Assembly (NCBI RefSeq): GCF_900115345.1 | Contig: NZ_FOWC01000001.1 | Coordinates: 682,001-746,000 of the forward strand | DNA from: Amycolatopsis rubida | GTDB taxonomy: Bacteria > Actinomycetota > Actinomycetes > Mycobacteriales > Pseudonocardiaceae | Length of the DNA: 64,000 nt | Direction of reading: 5' to 3' | Part shown: positions 43,638 through 53,088 of the stretch, piece by piece | Numbering within the stretch: position 1 is the first letter of the stretch | Layout of the letters: each line of letters opens with the position of its first letter | The notes under the pieces: generated by a model | Told to the model about the DNA's origin: nothing | The model's database searches: none | What the model saw: only the letters and a program-made list of their open reading frames with translations | Made by a program: the position numbers and the translations under genes

Positions 43638-43958
43638 TCACGGTTCGCCCGCGGCGCGGCGCAGGACGGCCGCCCTCACCCCGGAAGCGACCGCTGCCGC
43701 CGCGACGAGCACGATCGCCATCGTGGCCCCGCTCACCTGCGGCCGGTTCGGGTACGAGTTCGGCAGCGAGCCCTGGCGAAGCGTGGTGCTGAATTTCGCG
43801 TCAGCAGAACGGAAAAAACGGTCGCCGGTCCGTCCTCGAAGCAGCATGACCCCGCTGATCGCCGCTGCGGCGATCAGCATCAGCCCGAACTGGAACGACG
43901 GATGCGTGCGCGGCTTCGCGGTGACCAGCAACCAGCAAGCGGCCGCGAAGGCCCGCAC
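43638..43958 (-). CDS. Small membrane protein downstream of serS, start uncertain
   Basis: The frame encodes three hydrophobic segments (FAAACWLLVTA, FGLMLIAAAAISGVMLL and ATMAIVLVAAAAVASGV) in 106 residues from a GTG at 43958. The same frame stays open back to the serS stop and includes a natural-looking N-terminus (LLAAADYVRAF) but has no ATG, GTG or TTG there. Either the gene starts at GTG 43958 without a ribosome-binding site, uses a rare CTG, or is slightly damaged. No family is recognised. Confidence 0.5.
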   Translation of the reverse strand: MRAFAAACWLLVTAKPRTHPSFQFGLMLIAAAAISGVMLLRGRTGDRFFRSADAKFSTTLRQGSLPNSYPNRPQVSGATMAIVLVAAAAVASGVRAAVLRRAAGEP

Positions 43959-44045
43959 GTAGTCCGCAGCTGCCAGCAGGCCCGCCTTGCGCAGGGAACA
44001 GGGCTCTGCCGGATTCCATCTGAGGTTGTCTCGCCTTCGCGAAGT

Positions 44046-45314
44046 TCAGCGCTTGACCGGCTCCAGCACCTCAAGCCCGCCGAGGAACGGCCGCAGCGCC
44101 ACCGGCACCCGGACCGAACCGTCGGGCTGCTGGTGGTTCTCCACGATCGCGACGATCCAGCGCGTGGTCGCCAGCGTGCCGTTCAGGGTGGCCGCCGTCT
44201 GCGGTTTGCCGTTGTCGTCGCGGTAGCGGACGGACAGCCGGCGGGCCTGGAAGGTGGTGCAGTTGGACGTCGACGTCAGCTCGCGGTAGGTCTCCTGCGT
44301 CGGGACCCACGCCTCGCAGTCGTACTTGCGGTAGGCGGACGTGCCGAGGTCGCCGGTCGCGGTGTCGATCACCCGGTACGGGACCTCGATCGCGGCGAGC
44401 ATGTCCTCTTCCCAGCCCAGCAGCCGCTCGTGTTCGGCCTCGGCATCCTCCGGCTTGGCGAAGACGAACATCTCGACCTTGTCGAACTGGTGCACCCGGA
44501 TGATGCCGCGGGTGTCCTTGCCGTACGACCCGGCCTCGCGGCGGTAGCACGACGACCAGCCGGCGTAGCGGCGCGGACCGGCGGCGAGGTCGAGGATCTC
44601 GTCCGAGTGGTAACCCGCGAGCGGGACCTCCGACGTGCCAACCAGGTACAGGTCGTCGTCGCGCAGCCGGTAGACCTCCGACGAGTGCGCGCCGAGGAAG
44701 CCGGTGCCGGCCATGATCTCCGGGCGGACCAGCGACGGCGTGATCATCGGCGTGAAGCCGTTCGCCGTCGCGCGTGCCACGGCCATGTTCAGCAGCGCGA
44801 GCTGCAGCTGCGCGCCGACACCGGACAGGAAGTAGAACCGCGAGCCCGACACCTTCGCGCCGCGCTCCATGTCGAGCGCGCCGAGGCCTTCCATCAGGTC
44901 GAGATGATCGCGCGGGGCGAAGTCGAACGACGGCACCTCGCCGACGGTCTTCAGCACCGCGAAGTCGTCCTCGCCGCCGATCGGCGCGTCCGGGTGCACC
45001 AGGTTCGGCAGGATCCGGAACAGCTTGTCGAACTCTTCCGACGCCTCGTTCTGCTCGACCTCGGCGGCCTTGACCTGCGCCGACAGATCCTTGGCGCGGG
45101 CGAGCAGGGCGGGCTTGTCCTCGGCGGAGGCCTTCGGCACCTGCTTGGACACGGACTTCTGCTCGGCCCGCAGCTTGTCGGCGGTCGCGATCGCAGAGCG
45201 GCGGCGCTGATCGAGATCGAGCAGCTTGTCGACCACTCCCTCGTCCTCGCCACGGGCACGCTGCGACGCGCGCACGGCTTCCGGGTCTTCGCGCAGAGTC
45301 CTGGGGTCAATCAC
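44046..45314 (-). CDS. serS: Seryl-tRNA synthetase
   Basis: This 422-residue class II synthetase charges tRNA-Ser. The N-terminal coiled-coil arm that reads the long variable arm of the tRNA is at ~25-110 ([19 protein letters not shown]). Motif 2 is [24 protein letters not shown], with motif 3 near the end ([18 protein letters not shown]). GTG 45314 gives the usual [11 protein letters not shown] start. Its chromosomal position next to the septum-formation/metallopeptidase/PGM/pheA block matches mycobacterial Rv3834c. Confidence 0.97.
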   Translation of the reverse strand: MIDPRTLREDPEAVRASQRARGEDEGVVDKLLDLDQRRRSAIATADKLRAEQKSVSKQVPKASAEDKPALLARAKDLSAQVKAAEVEQNEASEEFDKLFRILPNLVHPDAPIGGEDDFAVLKTVGEVPSFDFAPRDHLDLMEGLGALDMERGAKVSGSRFYFLSGVGAQLQLALLNMAVARATANGFTPMITPSLVRPEIMAGTGFLGAHSSEVYRLRDDDLYLVGTSEVPLAGYHSDEILDLAAGPRRYAGWSSCYRREAGSYGKDTRGIIRVHQFDKVEMFVFAKPEDAEAEHERLLGWEEDMLAAIEVPYRVIDTATGDLGTSAYRKYDCEAWVPTQETYRELTSTSNCTTFQARRLSVRYRDDNGKPQTAATLNGTLATTRWIVAIVENHQQPDGSVRVPVALRPFLGGLEVLEPVKR

Positions 45315-45466
45315 GGACAGAAGGGTAGTCGCAGGCCAGCCACGACTTCGACGCGGTTTCCCGTACACACTGTGCGGCGCGCTGAAGACAACCCGACAGT
45401 CTGATCGTTGTCGCCCGTTTCCCGCGCTCCCCATACTCGCTAGAACCCGGAGCGGAGGGAACTCAC

Positions 45467-46747
45467 ATGACCGACGACCTGCTCGCGCGCCACCGCGCGG
45501 TGCTCCCGTCCTGGATGTCCCTGCTGTACGACGAGCCGATCGAAATCGTGCACGCGCAGGATCGCCGTCTGACCGATTCCACCGGCCGCACCTACCTCGA
45601 CTTCTTCGCGGGCGTGCTCACCAACGCCATGGGCTACGACGTCCCCGCGATCAGCGACGCGGTCCGCAAGCAGCTGGACACCGGCGTCCTGCACACCTCG
45701 ACGCTGTATCTGATCCGTTCGCAGGTCGAACTGGCCGAACGGATCGCGGAACGCTCCGGCATCCCGGACGCCAAGGTGTTCTTCACCAACTCCGGCAGCG
45801 AGGCCAACGACACCGCGCTGATGCTCGCCACCCAGTACCGCCGCAGCAACCAGGTGCTGGCGATGCGGAACTCCTACCACGGCCGGTCCTTCGGCACGGT
45901 CGCGATCACCGGCAACCGCGGCTGGTCAGCGTCCTCGCTGAGCCCGATCAAGGTCAACTACGTCCACGGCGGCTACCGCTACCGCAGCCCCTTCCGCGAC
46001 CTGCCCGACACCGCTTACATCGACGCCTGCGTCGCCGATCTGGTGGAACTGCTGGAAACCGCCACCGCAGGCGACGTGGCTTGCCTGATCGCGGAGCCGA
46101 TCCAGGGTGTAGGCGGCTTCAGTTCCCCGCCGGACGGCCTGTTCAAGGCGATGAAGGAAGTCCTGGACGACCACGGCATCCTCTTCGTTTCCGATGAGGT
46201 CCAGACCGGCTGGGGCCGCACCGGCGACCACTACTGGGGCATCCAGGCCCACGACGTGGTGCCGGACATGATGACCTTCGCCAAGGGACTGGGCAACGGC
46301 CTGGCGGTAGGCGGCGTGGTCGCTCGGGGCGACGTCATGGATTGCTTTCAGGCGGAGTCCTTCTCCACCTTCGGCGGCAACCCGGTGTCCATGCAGGGCG
46401 CGCTGGCCGTCCTCGACTACATCGACGAGCACGACCTGCAAGCCAACTGCAAAGCCCGCGGCGACCAGCTGATGCGAGGCCTGCGTGCGGCCAACAGCCC
46501 CGTTGTCGGCGAAGTACGCGGCAAGGGGCTGATGATCGGCGTCGAACTGATCGAACCAGGCACCACGACGCCGAATACCGCTGCCGCCAAGCAAATGCTG
46601 GAAGAAACGAAAAAGCGCGGGCTGCTCATCGGAAAGGGCGGGCTGCACAAAAACGTGCTGCGCATCGGCCCGCCGATGACGCTGACCAAAGCCGAGGCGG
46701 CCGAAGGACTGCAGATCCTGCTCGACTCGCTGGCCGCCCTGTCCTGA
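45467..46747 (+). CDS. Class III PLP-dependent aminotransferase
   Basis: This 426-residue enzyme belongs to the class III omega-aminotransferases. The PLP lysine is K273 in [10 protein letters not shown]243 is in [12 protein letters not shown], the phosphate site is NSGSEAND (residues 108-115), and the SYHGRSFGT segment stacks on the cofactor ring. Relatives use 4-aminobutyrate, beta-alanine, ornithine or alanine/glyoxylate. The substrate cannot be fixed by eye. GGAGGGAA lies a few bases before the ATG. It is divergent from serS, separated by 152 bases. Confidence 0.93.
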   Translation: MTDDLLARHRAVLPSWMSLLYDEPIEIVHAQDRRLTDSTGRTYLDFFAGVLTNAMGYDVPAISDAVRKQLDTGVLHTSTLYLIRSQVELAERIAERSGIPDAKVFFTNSGSEANDTALMLATQYRRSNQVLAMRNSYHGRSFGTVAITGNRGWSASSLSPIKVNYVHGGYRYRSPFRDLPDTAYIDACVADLVELLETATAGDVACLIAEPIQGVGGFSSPPDGLFKAMKEVLDDHGILFVSDEVQTGWGRTGDHYWGIQAHDVVPDMMTFAKGLGNGLAVGGVVARGDVMDCFQAESFSTFGGNPVSMQGALAVLDYIDEHDLQANCKARGDQLMRGLRAANSPVVGEVRGKGLMIGVELIEPGTTTPNTAAAKQMLEETKKRGLLIGKGGLHKNVLRIGPPMTLTKAEAAEGLQILLDSLAALS

Positions 46748-46889
46748 ACCTGCTTGCGCCCCAATGCCACGTGGTGCGACGCGCAAGCTTCTCCGCCCCC
46801 GCTGACGTCTGTGATCAGGACCAGCTTCGCACGCAACTGCGCCTGCGAACCTCAGCGGAAGCCGCCCCGCGCGTCTCGCTACCGAGAAA

Positions 46890-46934
46890 CCCCACTATGG
46901 CATTCGGTGCGGCGCACCCAATGCCATAGTGGGG
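46890..46934. repeat. Near-perfect 45-base palindrome between convergent genes
   Basis: Arms at 46890-46911 and 46913-46934 are complementary over 22 bases, with a single C-C mismatch and a one-base centre. The arm begins CCCCACTATGGCATTC. It lies in the 202-base gap between the convergent aminotransferase and hydrolase genes and can terminate both transcripts. Its length and cruciform-like symmetry suggest a dispersed palindromic repeat rather than an ordinary terminator. The rest of the gap holds no recognisable feature. Confidence 0.85.
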
Positions 46935-46949
46935 CGCTCAAGGCGAGAG

Positions 46950-47864
46950 TCACCGCCGCACCAACCGCGCCACGTGCTCGGCGAGTTCCTCCCCCGCATC
47001 CTCCTGCACAAAGTGCCCAGCCCCCGCCACCGTCGGATGGTCCAGACCAGCCGCCCCACGCATCGACCGCCGCAGAATCGGCCCCATCGCCCCGGTAATC
47101 GGGTCCCCGTCCGAGAATGCGCACAAGAACGGCACATCCAATTCCGTCAAAGTCGCCCAAGCCGCCCGATTGGCTTCCGACGCCGGATCATCCGGCCGCG
47201 TAGGCACCAGCCCGGGCATAGCCCGCGGCCCGGCCTTGTACATCTCGTTCGGGAACGGCGCGTCGTAAGCAGCCCGGACGTCTTCCGACAGCGGCGTCTG
47301 ACAGCCGGCCTGCACACACCGCCCGACATCGAGAATCTGCGCGCCCTCCACAGCTTCCCGGAACTTGTGCCACACCGACGGCATGTCCGCGTCCCCGGTC
47401 GGCAATCCGGTGTTGGCCGCCACCACCCCGGCGAACCGGCCCGGATTCTCGGCGACCAGGCGCAGCCCGATCAACCCGCCCCAGTCCTGTCCGACCAGCG
47501 TGACCCCTTCGAGCCCGAGCACGTCGAACGCGAACCGCCGCGTCCATTCGACGTGCCGCGCGTACGTGTGGTCGACGATCTCCGCGGGCTTGTCCGACCG
47601 GCCGAATCCGACCAGGTCCGGGGCGATCGCCCGCAGCCCGGCGTCGGCCAGCACCGGAAGCATCTTCCGGTAGAGGAACGACCAGCTCGGCTCGCCGTGC
47701 AGCAGCAGGACGGGCGGGCCGTCCGCGGGCCCGGCCTCGACGTAGCCGACCCTGATCAGCCCGCCGTCCGGGTCGGACAGATCGGTGTACTGAGGTTCGA
47801 AGGCGAAGTCGGGCAGGTCCGCAAACCGGTCTTCCGGCGTCCTGAGGAGTCGCACGCTTCCCAC
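46950..47864 (-). CDS. Haloalkane dehalogenase-like alpha/beta hydrolase
   Basis: This 304-residue alpha/beta-hydrolase has nucleophile D127 in GQDWGG, with adjacent W128 (halide-binding position), the oxyanion-region HGEPSW (56-61), a late Asp in FSDGDPITG and catalytic His in GAGHFVQED. That set matches haloalkane dehalogenases of the HLD-I (DhlA/DhmA) type, which hydrolyse carbon-halogen bonds. The physiological substrate in soil actinomycetes is unknown; epoxide hydrolases are the main alternative but usually have a tyrosine pair in the cap. GTG or downstream GTG 47855 could start it. Confidence 0.85.
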   Translation of the reverse strand: MGSVRLLRTPEDRFADLPDFAFEPQYTDLSDPDGGLIRVGYVEAGPADGPPVLLLHGEPSWSFLYRKMLPVLADAGLRAIAPDLVGFGRSDKPAEIVDHTYARHVEWTRRFAFDVLGLEGVTLVGQDWGGLIGLRLVAENPGRFAGVVAANTGLPTGDADMPSVWHKFREAVEGAQILDVGRCVQAGCQTPLSEDVRAAYDAPFPNEMYKAGPRAMPGLVPTRPDDPASEANRAAWATLTELDVPFLCAFSDGDPITGAMGPILRRSMRGAAGLDHPTVAGAGHFVQEDAGEELAEHVARLVRR

Positions 47865-47901
47865 GTTAGTGGGAACGGGACCGCGCGGCAGTGCGCGAAC
47901 G

Positions 47902-48354
47902 CTACGAAATCGCCACCGCGACGACCAGCCCGAGGCCGAGGTGTGCCGCCGCGACGACGACGCTCGCCGGCGCGAAGGTCTCGCTCTGGATCGTGGACCC
48001 GACGTCGATCCGGGTCGCCCACTCCAGCAGCCGCACGGCCAGCACCTGCACGATGACCCCGATCAGGCCGTAGACCAGCGAGGTGATCAGCCCGGCGGTC
48101 AGGTCGCTCGCGGAGTTGTAGATCGCCACGACCACGATGAACGCCATGGACAGCAGCCCGGACGCGGTCACGATCACCGCGTTCGGCAGCCCGCGGGTGA
48201 CCAGCTTCGACAGCTTGCCCGGCGTGGTGAAGTCGATCGCGTAGAAGCCGGCGAACATCAGCAGCAGGCCGACGATGCCGTACAGCAGGATCGCGCCGAT
48301 TCCGCGCACGAGGTCGGAACCAAACGTTGCGGGCAACGCGAGCGTCGAGGTCAC
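47902..48354 (-). CDS. DUF350-family membrane protein (YjfL-like)
   Basis: This 150-residue protein has four membrane helices in two similar halves, typical of DUF350 (GIVGLLLMFAGFYAIDFTTPGKLSKLV, then LITSLVYGLIGVIVQVLAVRLLEW). The GTG at 48354 is selected by an AGGGAG site five bases upstream. It is the third gene of a trio with a GspS-like ATP-grasp enzyme and a Gly-rich membrane protein. In enterobacteria YjfL, YjfC/YgiC and YgiB/YjfM form comparable sets, predicted to make and attach an amide-linked modification. Confidence 0.88.
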   Translation of the reverse strand: MTSTLALPATFGSDLVRGIGAILLYGIVGLLLMFAGFYAIDFTTPGKLSKLVTRGLPNAVIVTASGLLSMAFIVVVAIYNSASDLTAGLITSLVYGLIGVIVQVLAVRLLEWATRIDVGSTIQSETFAPASVVVAAAHLGLGLVVAVAIS

Positions 48355-48408
48355 GGGGTCTCCCTGAATGGCCAATTCAGCCTGTTGAATCGGACATCCA
48401 GGGTTGTA

Positions 48409-49575
48409 TCACGACTCCGGGATCCGGTGCGGCACAAACGCCGCGCCGTCGTCGGTAACGAGTCCGCTGGTCTCGCGGATGCCAAGGCCCGCCGAGGAGT
48501 CCCCGACGATCCACGCGCCGAGCGCGGGCCGGTACCCGTCGAACTCCGGCAGCGGGTCGAACGCCTGGTAGACGTAGCCTTCCGCGCCGTAGACGCCGTC
48601 CGTCTGCGTCTCGTACCCGGTCGCCACGATCTGCACGTTCGCACCCTCGCGGCCGAGCTTCGGCTTGCGCACGTACTCGGTGAGCAGGCCGGGGTCGTCG
48701 GCGAAGGCGGGCAGCAGGTTCGGATGCCCGGGGTAGTTCTCCCACAGCACGGCGAGCAGCGTCTTGTTCGACAGCAGCATCTTCCACAGCGGTTCGACCC
48801 ACAGCGTGCGCGGCATGGTCTCGATCGCGAACTTGCCGAACTCCTCGTCGACCACCCATTCCCAGGGGTACAGCTTCACCACCGTGGACATCTGTCCCTC
48901 GGCGAGGTCGACGAACCGCTTGAGCACCGGGTCCCAGCCGATCTCCTCGATCGCGAGCCCGACCGTGTCGAGCCCGGCCTCGGCCGCGGTCTCTTGCAGG
49001 TACGCCGTGGTCACGTGGTCCTCGCCGCTCGGATCGGCCGCGGACCAGGTGAAATGCAGTTCGTTCGACGGCAGCTTGCCGCCGATCTCCGCCCAGCGCT
49101 CCACCAGCTTCTCGTGGATGGAGTTCCACTGGTCGTCTTCCGGGAAGACGTCGGTCTTCCAGTGCCACTGCAGCAGCGACGCCTCCAGCAGCGTGGTCGG
49201 CGTGTCCGCGTTGTACTCCAGCAGCTTGGCGGGCGATTTGCCGTCGTAGCGCAGGTCGAAGCGGCCGTAGACGTGCGGGTCCTGCCGCTTCCACGACTCC
49301 GCGATGTGCGGCCACACCCACTCCGGAATGCCGAAGCGCTGGTACTGCTCGGTGGTCACGACGTTGTCGACGGCCTCCAGGCACATCGAATGCAGCAGTT
49401 CGACGTCCGCCTCAAGCGAGAGCACCTCGTCCATGTCGAAGACGTAGTGCACCGACTCGTCCCAGTACGGCCGCGGTTTGCCGGTGCCGTCGCGCGCCGG
49501 GGTGCCGTAGACCAGGCCCTGCTCTTCGACGATCCGCTGCCAGTCGCGGCGCGGTTCCCGCCGATCCCGATACAC
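48409..49575 (-). CDS. Glutathionylspermidine synthase-like ATP-grasp amidoligase (YgiC/YjfC-like)
   Basis: This is a 388-residue protein of the GspS C-terminal synthetase family. Visible family segments are YDGKSPAKLLEYNADTPTTLLE near residue 110, an FPEDDQWNSIHEKLV stretch, and the C-terminal VRKPKLGREGANV and YVYQAFDPLPEFDG ATP-grasp elements. The amidase domain of the true bifunctional enzyme is absent. Because actinomycetes lack glutathione, the natural substrate is unlikely to be glutathione; an unknown peptide or amine ligation is more likely. The 49576 gene stops right before its start. Confidence 0.9.
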   Translation of the reverse strand: MYRDRREPRRDWQRIVEEQGLVYGTPARDGTGKPRPYWDESVHYVFDMDEVLSLEADVELLHSMCLEAVDNVVTTEQYQRFGIPEWVWPHIAESWKRQDPHVYGRFDLRYDGKSPAKLLEYNADTPTTLLEASLLQWHWKTDVFPEDDQWNSIHEKLVERWAEIGGKLPSNELHFTWSAADPSGEDHVTTAYLQETAAEAGLDTVGLAIEEIGWDPVLKRFVDLAEGQMSTVVKLYPWEWVVDEEFGKFAIETMPRTLWVEPLWKMLLSNKTLLAVLWENYPGHPNLLPAFADDPGLLTEYVRKPKLGREGANVQIVATGYETQTDGVYGAEGYVYQAFDPLPEFDGYRPALGAWIVGDSSAGLGIRETSGLVTDDGAAFVPHRIPES

Positions 49576-50196
49576 CTACGAGCCTCCGCTCTTGCCGGTC
49601 CCGCCGGTGCCTCCGGAGGTGCCGCTCTTGCCGCTGATGCCGAACCCGCCGCGCTGGACGCTGGTGCCCGACTTGGTCGAAACGTTGGTGTTGCCCGACG
49701 GCGCGGTGTAACTGCCGCCGGAGACGCGCTGCCCGAGCGTGCCGGTACCGCCGTAGTTGTAGCGGTACTGGGTGTACCCGCCACCCGGGATCGGGATGAA
49801 CCAGAACCCGCCGCTGTAGTGCCCGCCGTGGCTGCTCGCGTAGCTCTCGTCGCAGTACTTGTCGTCCTGGATGACCCCGTCGGACGTGACGCAGGACGCG
49901 GTGACCTCGGCGGGCTTCGCGATCGTGTAGAACGTCGCGACCAGCCCGACGAGACCGACGGTGACCCCGCTGCCGATCAGGATCTTGCGTTTGGTGGCCG
50001 CCTTCGCATCCGCCGCCTCCCGTGCCGCGACCGCTGCCTGCCGTTCGCGTTCCTGGTCGGCGATGGCCTGCTTGCGGGCCCGTTGTTCGGCCACCGAGGG
50101 CTGCCGCGGTTGCGTGTTCGCGTCCTGGAACCGCATCGAACCCGGCTTCTTCGGCTCCTCGGGCGGCTGCACGCCGCTGTTGTCGTCCTGCGTCAT
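49576..50196 (-). CDS. Single-pass membrane protein with Gly/Ser-rich outer tail (YgiB-like?)
   Basis: This is a 206-residue protein. A charged, coiled-coil cytoplasmic N-terminus (QRARKQAIADQERERQAA) leads to one membrane helix (ILIGSGVTVGLVGLVATFY, ~residue 88). The outer domain has two or more cysteines (SCVTSDG, DKYCDES), an aromatic/Gly patch (FWFIPIPGGGY) and a long Gly/Ser/Thr tail that ends KSGGS. ATG 50196 has a GGAG site six bases upstream. Its place with GspS-like and DUF350 genes, and the GGFG-type tail, recall enterobacterial YgiB/YjfM. It may be the target of the ligase. Confidence 0.78.
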   Translation of the reverse strand: MTQDDNSGVQPPEEPKKPGSMRFQDANTQPRQPSVAEQRARKQAIADQERERQAAVAAREAADAKAATKRKILIGSGVTVGLVGLVATFYTIAKPAEVTASCVTSDGVIQDDKYCDESYASSHGGHYSGGFWFIPIPGGGYTQYRYNYGGTGTLGQRVSGGSYTAPSGNTNVSTKSGTSVQRGGFGISGKSGTSGGTGGTGKSGGS

Positions 50197-50293
50197 GTGC
50201 GCTCCGTAATCCCCCAGCACTGCATACCCCGCGTTCCACCCTAATCGACCCGGCACACGCGCGGTTCATGCGGCGCGGGCATCATGGGTATTG

Positions 50294-51283
50294 ATGTCCC
50301 CAGGCTCCGAGCGGTTCCCTTCGCGCATGCAGACCCTGACCACCCGCGTGGTGATGGCCGGGGTGTTCTTCGGCGCGGTCATCGCGCTGGCCTTGAGCGT
50401 CGCCTTCTCCTGGACCGACACGCTCGCCGGCGGCGCGGGCGGCGGCGAGGGCAAGCTCAGCGAAGCCGCCCAGCAGGCGTTCCACTCGCCGCCGGGCACC
50501 TGCCTGACCTGGAGCGCCAAGGACGCCTCCGACGCGCACCAGGTGCCGTGCACGCAGCCGCACCTGTTCGAGGTCACGACCGTGGTCGACATCGGCGCGA
50601 AGTACCCGCAGCAGGCTCCGTTCCCGAGCCTCGACCAGTGGCAGGACATCGCGCAGCAGCAGTGCAACGCCGATGTGCGGCCGTATCTCGGCCACCCGCT
50701 CGACCCGTACGGCAAGCTCACCACCAACCTGCTGCGGCCCACGTCGGCGCAGTGGTCAGACGGCGACCGCCAGCTGCGCTGCGGCCTGCAGTTCGCCGGT
50801 CCGGGCGGAACGCTGCAGCTCACCACCGGCGCGGCGAAGACTCAGGACCAGTCGATGGTGTGGGCCCCGGGCACCTGTCTCGCGCTCGCGGGCAAGGGCG
50901 TCGGCGACCCGATCGACTGCGGCAAGCCGCACTCGTACGAGATCATCGCGACGCTCGACCTCGCCGCGCACTTCAAGGACGGCTACCCCAAGCTGGACGA
51001 CCAGAAGTCCTGGCTCGACACCGAATGCAACAAGGCCGCGAAGGACTACACCGGCAGCGCCGACCTTTCCGCGAAGAAGCTCACGCTGGGCTGGGACTCG
51101 CGCGAGCAGGAGAGCTGGGACGCCGGGTCCACCAAGGTCAACTGCAAGGTCGCGGCCACGCTGCAGGACGGCAGCGGATTCCAGGCCGTCACCGGAAGCG
51201 TGAAGAGCGGGGCGTCGAACTCTTCCGGCCAGCAGCAGAGCCCGCCGCCCAGTTCCAGCTCCGGTTCCGGCGGAGGCAACTGA
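50294..51283 (+). CDS. Septum-formation family membrane protein
   Basis: This is a 329-residue protein with one N-terminal membrane helix (VVMAGVFFGAVIALALSVAF) and an outer region containing two Septum_form-type repeats. Each repeat has a GTCLxW/A, a C-x-x-PH (VPCTQPHLFEV; DCGKPHSYEI) and a later Cys, so disulfides are likely. The Ser/Gly-rich tail is disordered. It matches mycobacterial Rv3835 in position (serS on one side, metallopeptidase on the other). ATG 50294 is used; TTG 50291 and ATG 50327 are alternatives. The next gene follows three bases after its stop. Confidence 0.85.
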   Translation: MSPGSERFPSRMQTLTTRVVMAGVFFGAVIALALSVAFSWTDTLAGGAGGGEGKLSEAAQQAFHSPPGTCLTWSAKDASDAHQVPCTQPHLFEVTTVVDIGAKYPQQAPFPSLDQWQDIAQQQCNADVRPYLGHPLDPYGKLTTNLLRPTSAQWSDGDRQLRCGLQFAGPGGTLQLTTGAAKTQDQSMVWAPGTCLALAGKGVGDPIDCGKPHSYEIIATLDLAAHFKDGYPKLDDQKSWLDTECNKAAKDYTGSADLSAKKLTLGWDSREQESWDAGSTKVNCKVAATLQDGSGFQAVTGSVKSGASNSSGQQQSPPPSSSSGSGGGN

Positions 51284-51286
51284 GCC

Positions 51287-51637
51287 GTGCCCGCCGAGAT
51301 GAGCCAGGCGCGGTTCGAGGAACTGGTCTCCGACGCGCTCGACCAGGTGCCCGCGGAGTTCGCCGCGGCGATGGACAACGTCGTGGTGCTGGTCGAGGAC
51401 TTCAACGAGGAAGCACCGGACATCCTCGGGCTCTATCACGGCATCGCGCTCACCGAGCGCACCAGCCACTACAGCGGGGCGCTGCCGGACCGGATCTCGA
51501 TCTACCGCGAGCCGATCCTCGACATCTGCGACACCGAGGACGACGTCGTCGAGGAAGTGCTGATCACGGTGATGCACGAACTCGGCCACCACTTCGGCAT
51601 CGACGACGAGCGGCTGCACGAGCTCGGCTGGGGCTGA
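51287..51637 (+). CDS. Zincin-like metallopeptidase-family protein (DUF1025)
   Basis: This 116-residue cytosolic protein has the zinc-binding H97-E98-L-G-H101 motif followed by HFGIDDERL, in which D106 is the extra ligand typical of this minimal metalloprotease fold. The mycobacterial counterpart is Rv3836, and the pairing with the septum-formation protein (three bases apart) is conserved. The start is GTG. The physiological substrate of the family is unknown. Confidence 0.92.
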   Translation: MPAEMSQARFEELVSDALDQVPAEFAAAMDNVVVLVEDFNEEAPDILGLYHGIALTERTSHYSGALPDRISIYREPILDICDTEDDVVEEVLITVMHELGHHFGIDDERLHELGWG

Positions 51638-51790
51638 TTCCGGCGGCACCCCGCCAACCCGTTGCTGTTCCCTGATCGACACCGCGCCGCAACTGCGGAA
51701 ACCACCGAAGGTCACCGAAGCATCACAGAACGCGGCCGATCTCCCTAGACTGGCCTCACCAGGGCGTTTCCTTTCCTTGTGAGGTGGTTC

Positions 51791-53032
51791 GTGTCGCATC
51801 GCCAGACGGACAGCCGGCTTCGCTGGCTGCTCGCCTCAAGCGGCACGTCGAACCTCGCCGACGGCATCGCCAAGGTCGCTTTCCCGCTGTTGGCCACCAC
51901 GCTGACCCGCGATCCGGTGGAGATCGCCGCGCTGTCGGCAGTGCAGTTCCTGCCGTGGCTGCTGTTCGCCATCCCGGCGGGCACGCTCGTCGACCGGATC
52001 GACCGCAAGAAGGCGATGATCGCCGCGAACGCGATGCGCGCGCTCGTGGTCGCCGCGGTCACCGCGCTGCTCGCGTTCGGTTCGGTGGAGATCTGGACGA
52101 TCTACGTCGCGTCGCTGCTCGTCGGCATCGCGGAGACGGTCGCGGAGAGCGCGGCGAACGTGCTGCCGCCCGCGCTGGTCGAGGCGGACCGGCTGGAGAG
52201 CGCGAACAGCAAGCTGCAGGCGTGCGAGATCGTCGGCCAGACGTTCCTCGGCGGCCCGGTCGGCAGCGCTACCTTCGCGATGTTCGCGGTCTTCCCGTTC
52301 CTGCTCTCGTCGGCCGGGTTCGCGGTCGGCGCCGCGGTGCTGCTGGGCATGGCGGGCAGCTACCGGCCGCGGCAGGAAACCAAGTCGCACATCCGGGCGG
52401 ATTTCGCGGACGGCTTCCGCTGGCTGCGACGGCATTCGCTGCTGCCGCGGCTGCTCGCGATCGCCGGTCTGCTCAGCCTGATCAGCGAGCTGGCCCAGGC
52501 GCAGCTGGTGCTGTACGCGCTGGAAGACCTGCATTTGTCCGACGCGACCTTCGGCGCTTTCGCGTTCGTCGGCGGTGCGGGCGGGTTGCTCGGTGCTGGG
52601 CTGACGCCGCGGCTGGTCCGGCGCGTCGGACGGCGGGCGGTTCTGGTCGGCGGGGTGCTGTTCTGCGCGCTCGGCTTCGGCGGCATGGGCCTGGTGCGCC
52701 AGCCGGCGGTGTCCGCGGTGCTGTTCGGCGTGTTCGCGGCGGCGGTGGTGGCGGTCAACGTCGTGCTCGCGACCGCGCGCCACACCCTCGTGCCGGGCGA
52801 ACTGCTTGGCCGTGTGCTCGGGGTCTGGCGCACCGTCGTCTGGGGCGCGATCCCGCTCGGCGCGCTGCTCGGCGGGTTGCTCACCAAGCTGCTCGGTTCG
52901 GCGGGCGACACTTTCGCCGCGTCCGGCCTGCTGCTGCTGTTCGTGACCGGTTATGCACTGTTCGCGCTGCGCGGGCACCCGCTCGATGACAAAACGGCCT
53001 CGACCGGCGACGGAGTCCGTTCGCAGCAGTGA
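51791..53032 (+). CDS. MFS transporter (enterobactin-exporter/MFS_3 type)
   Basis: This 413-residue protein has 12 predicted membrane helices. The first helix pair begins SSGTSNLADGIAKVAFPLL, and the loop after helix 2 contains GTLVDRIDRKKAM, the MFS signature. RETKSHIRADFADGF is the central cytosolic loop. The pattern is that of actinomycete drug or siderophore exporters. GTG 51791 is selected because GAGGTGG lies just upstream; GTG 51779 is an alternative. A TAGACT -10-like element lies at 51746-51751. Confidence 0.9.
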   Translation: MSHRQTDSRLRWLLASSGTSNLADGIAKVAFPLLATTLTRDPVEIAALSAVQFLPWLLFAIPAGTLVDRIDRKKAMIAANAMRALVVAAVTALLAFGSVEIWTIYVASLLVGIAETVAESAANVLPPALVEADRLESANSKLQACEIVGQTFLGGPVGSATFAMFAVFPFLLSSAGFAVGAAVLLGMAGSYRPRQETKSHIRADFADGFRWLRRHSLLPRLLAIAGLLSLISELAQAQLVLYALEDLHLSDATFGAFAFVGGAGGLLGAGLTPRLVRRVGRRAVLVGGVLFCALGFGGMGLVRQPAVSAVLFGVFAAAVVAVNVVLATARHTLVPGELLGRVLGVWRTVVWGAIPLGALLGGLLTKLLGSAGDTFAASGLLLLFVTGYALFALRGHPLDDKTASTGDGVRSQQ

Positions 53033-53088
53033 TCCGGCACGGTTTTGGTGCTGAAATAACACCTCACCCCGGCCGCCGGAGGTACGTG

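Noticed and set aside
46890..46934. Terminal inverted repeat of a small insertion element
   Set aside because: The two arms are adjacent with a one-base centre, and no transposase or target duplication is nearby.
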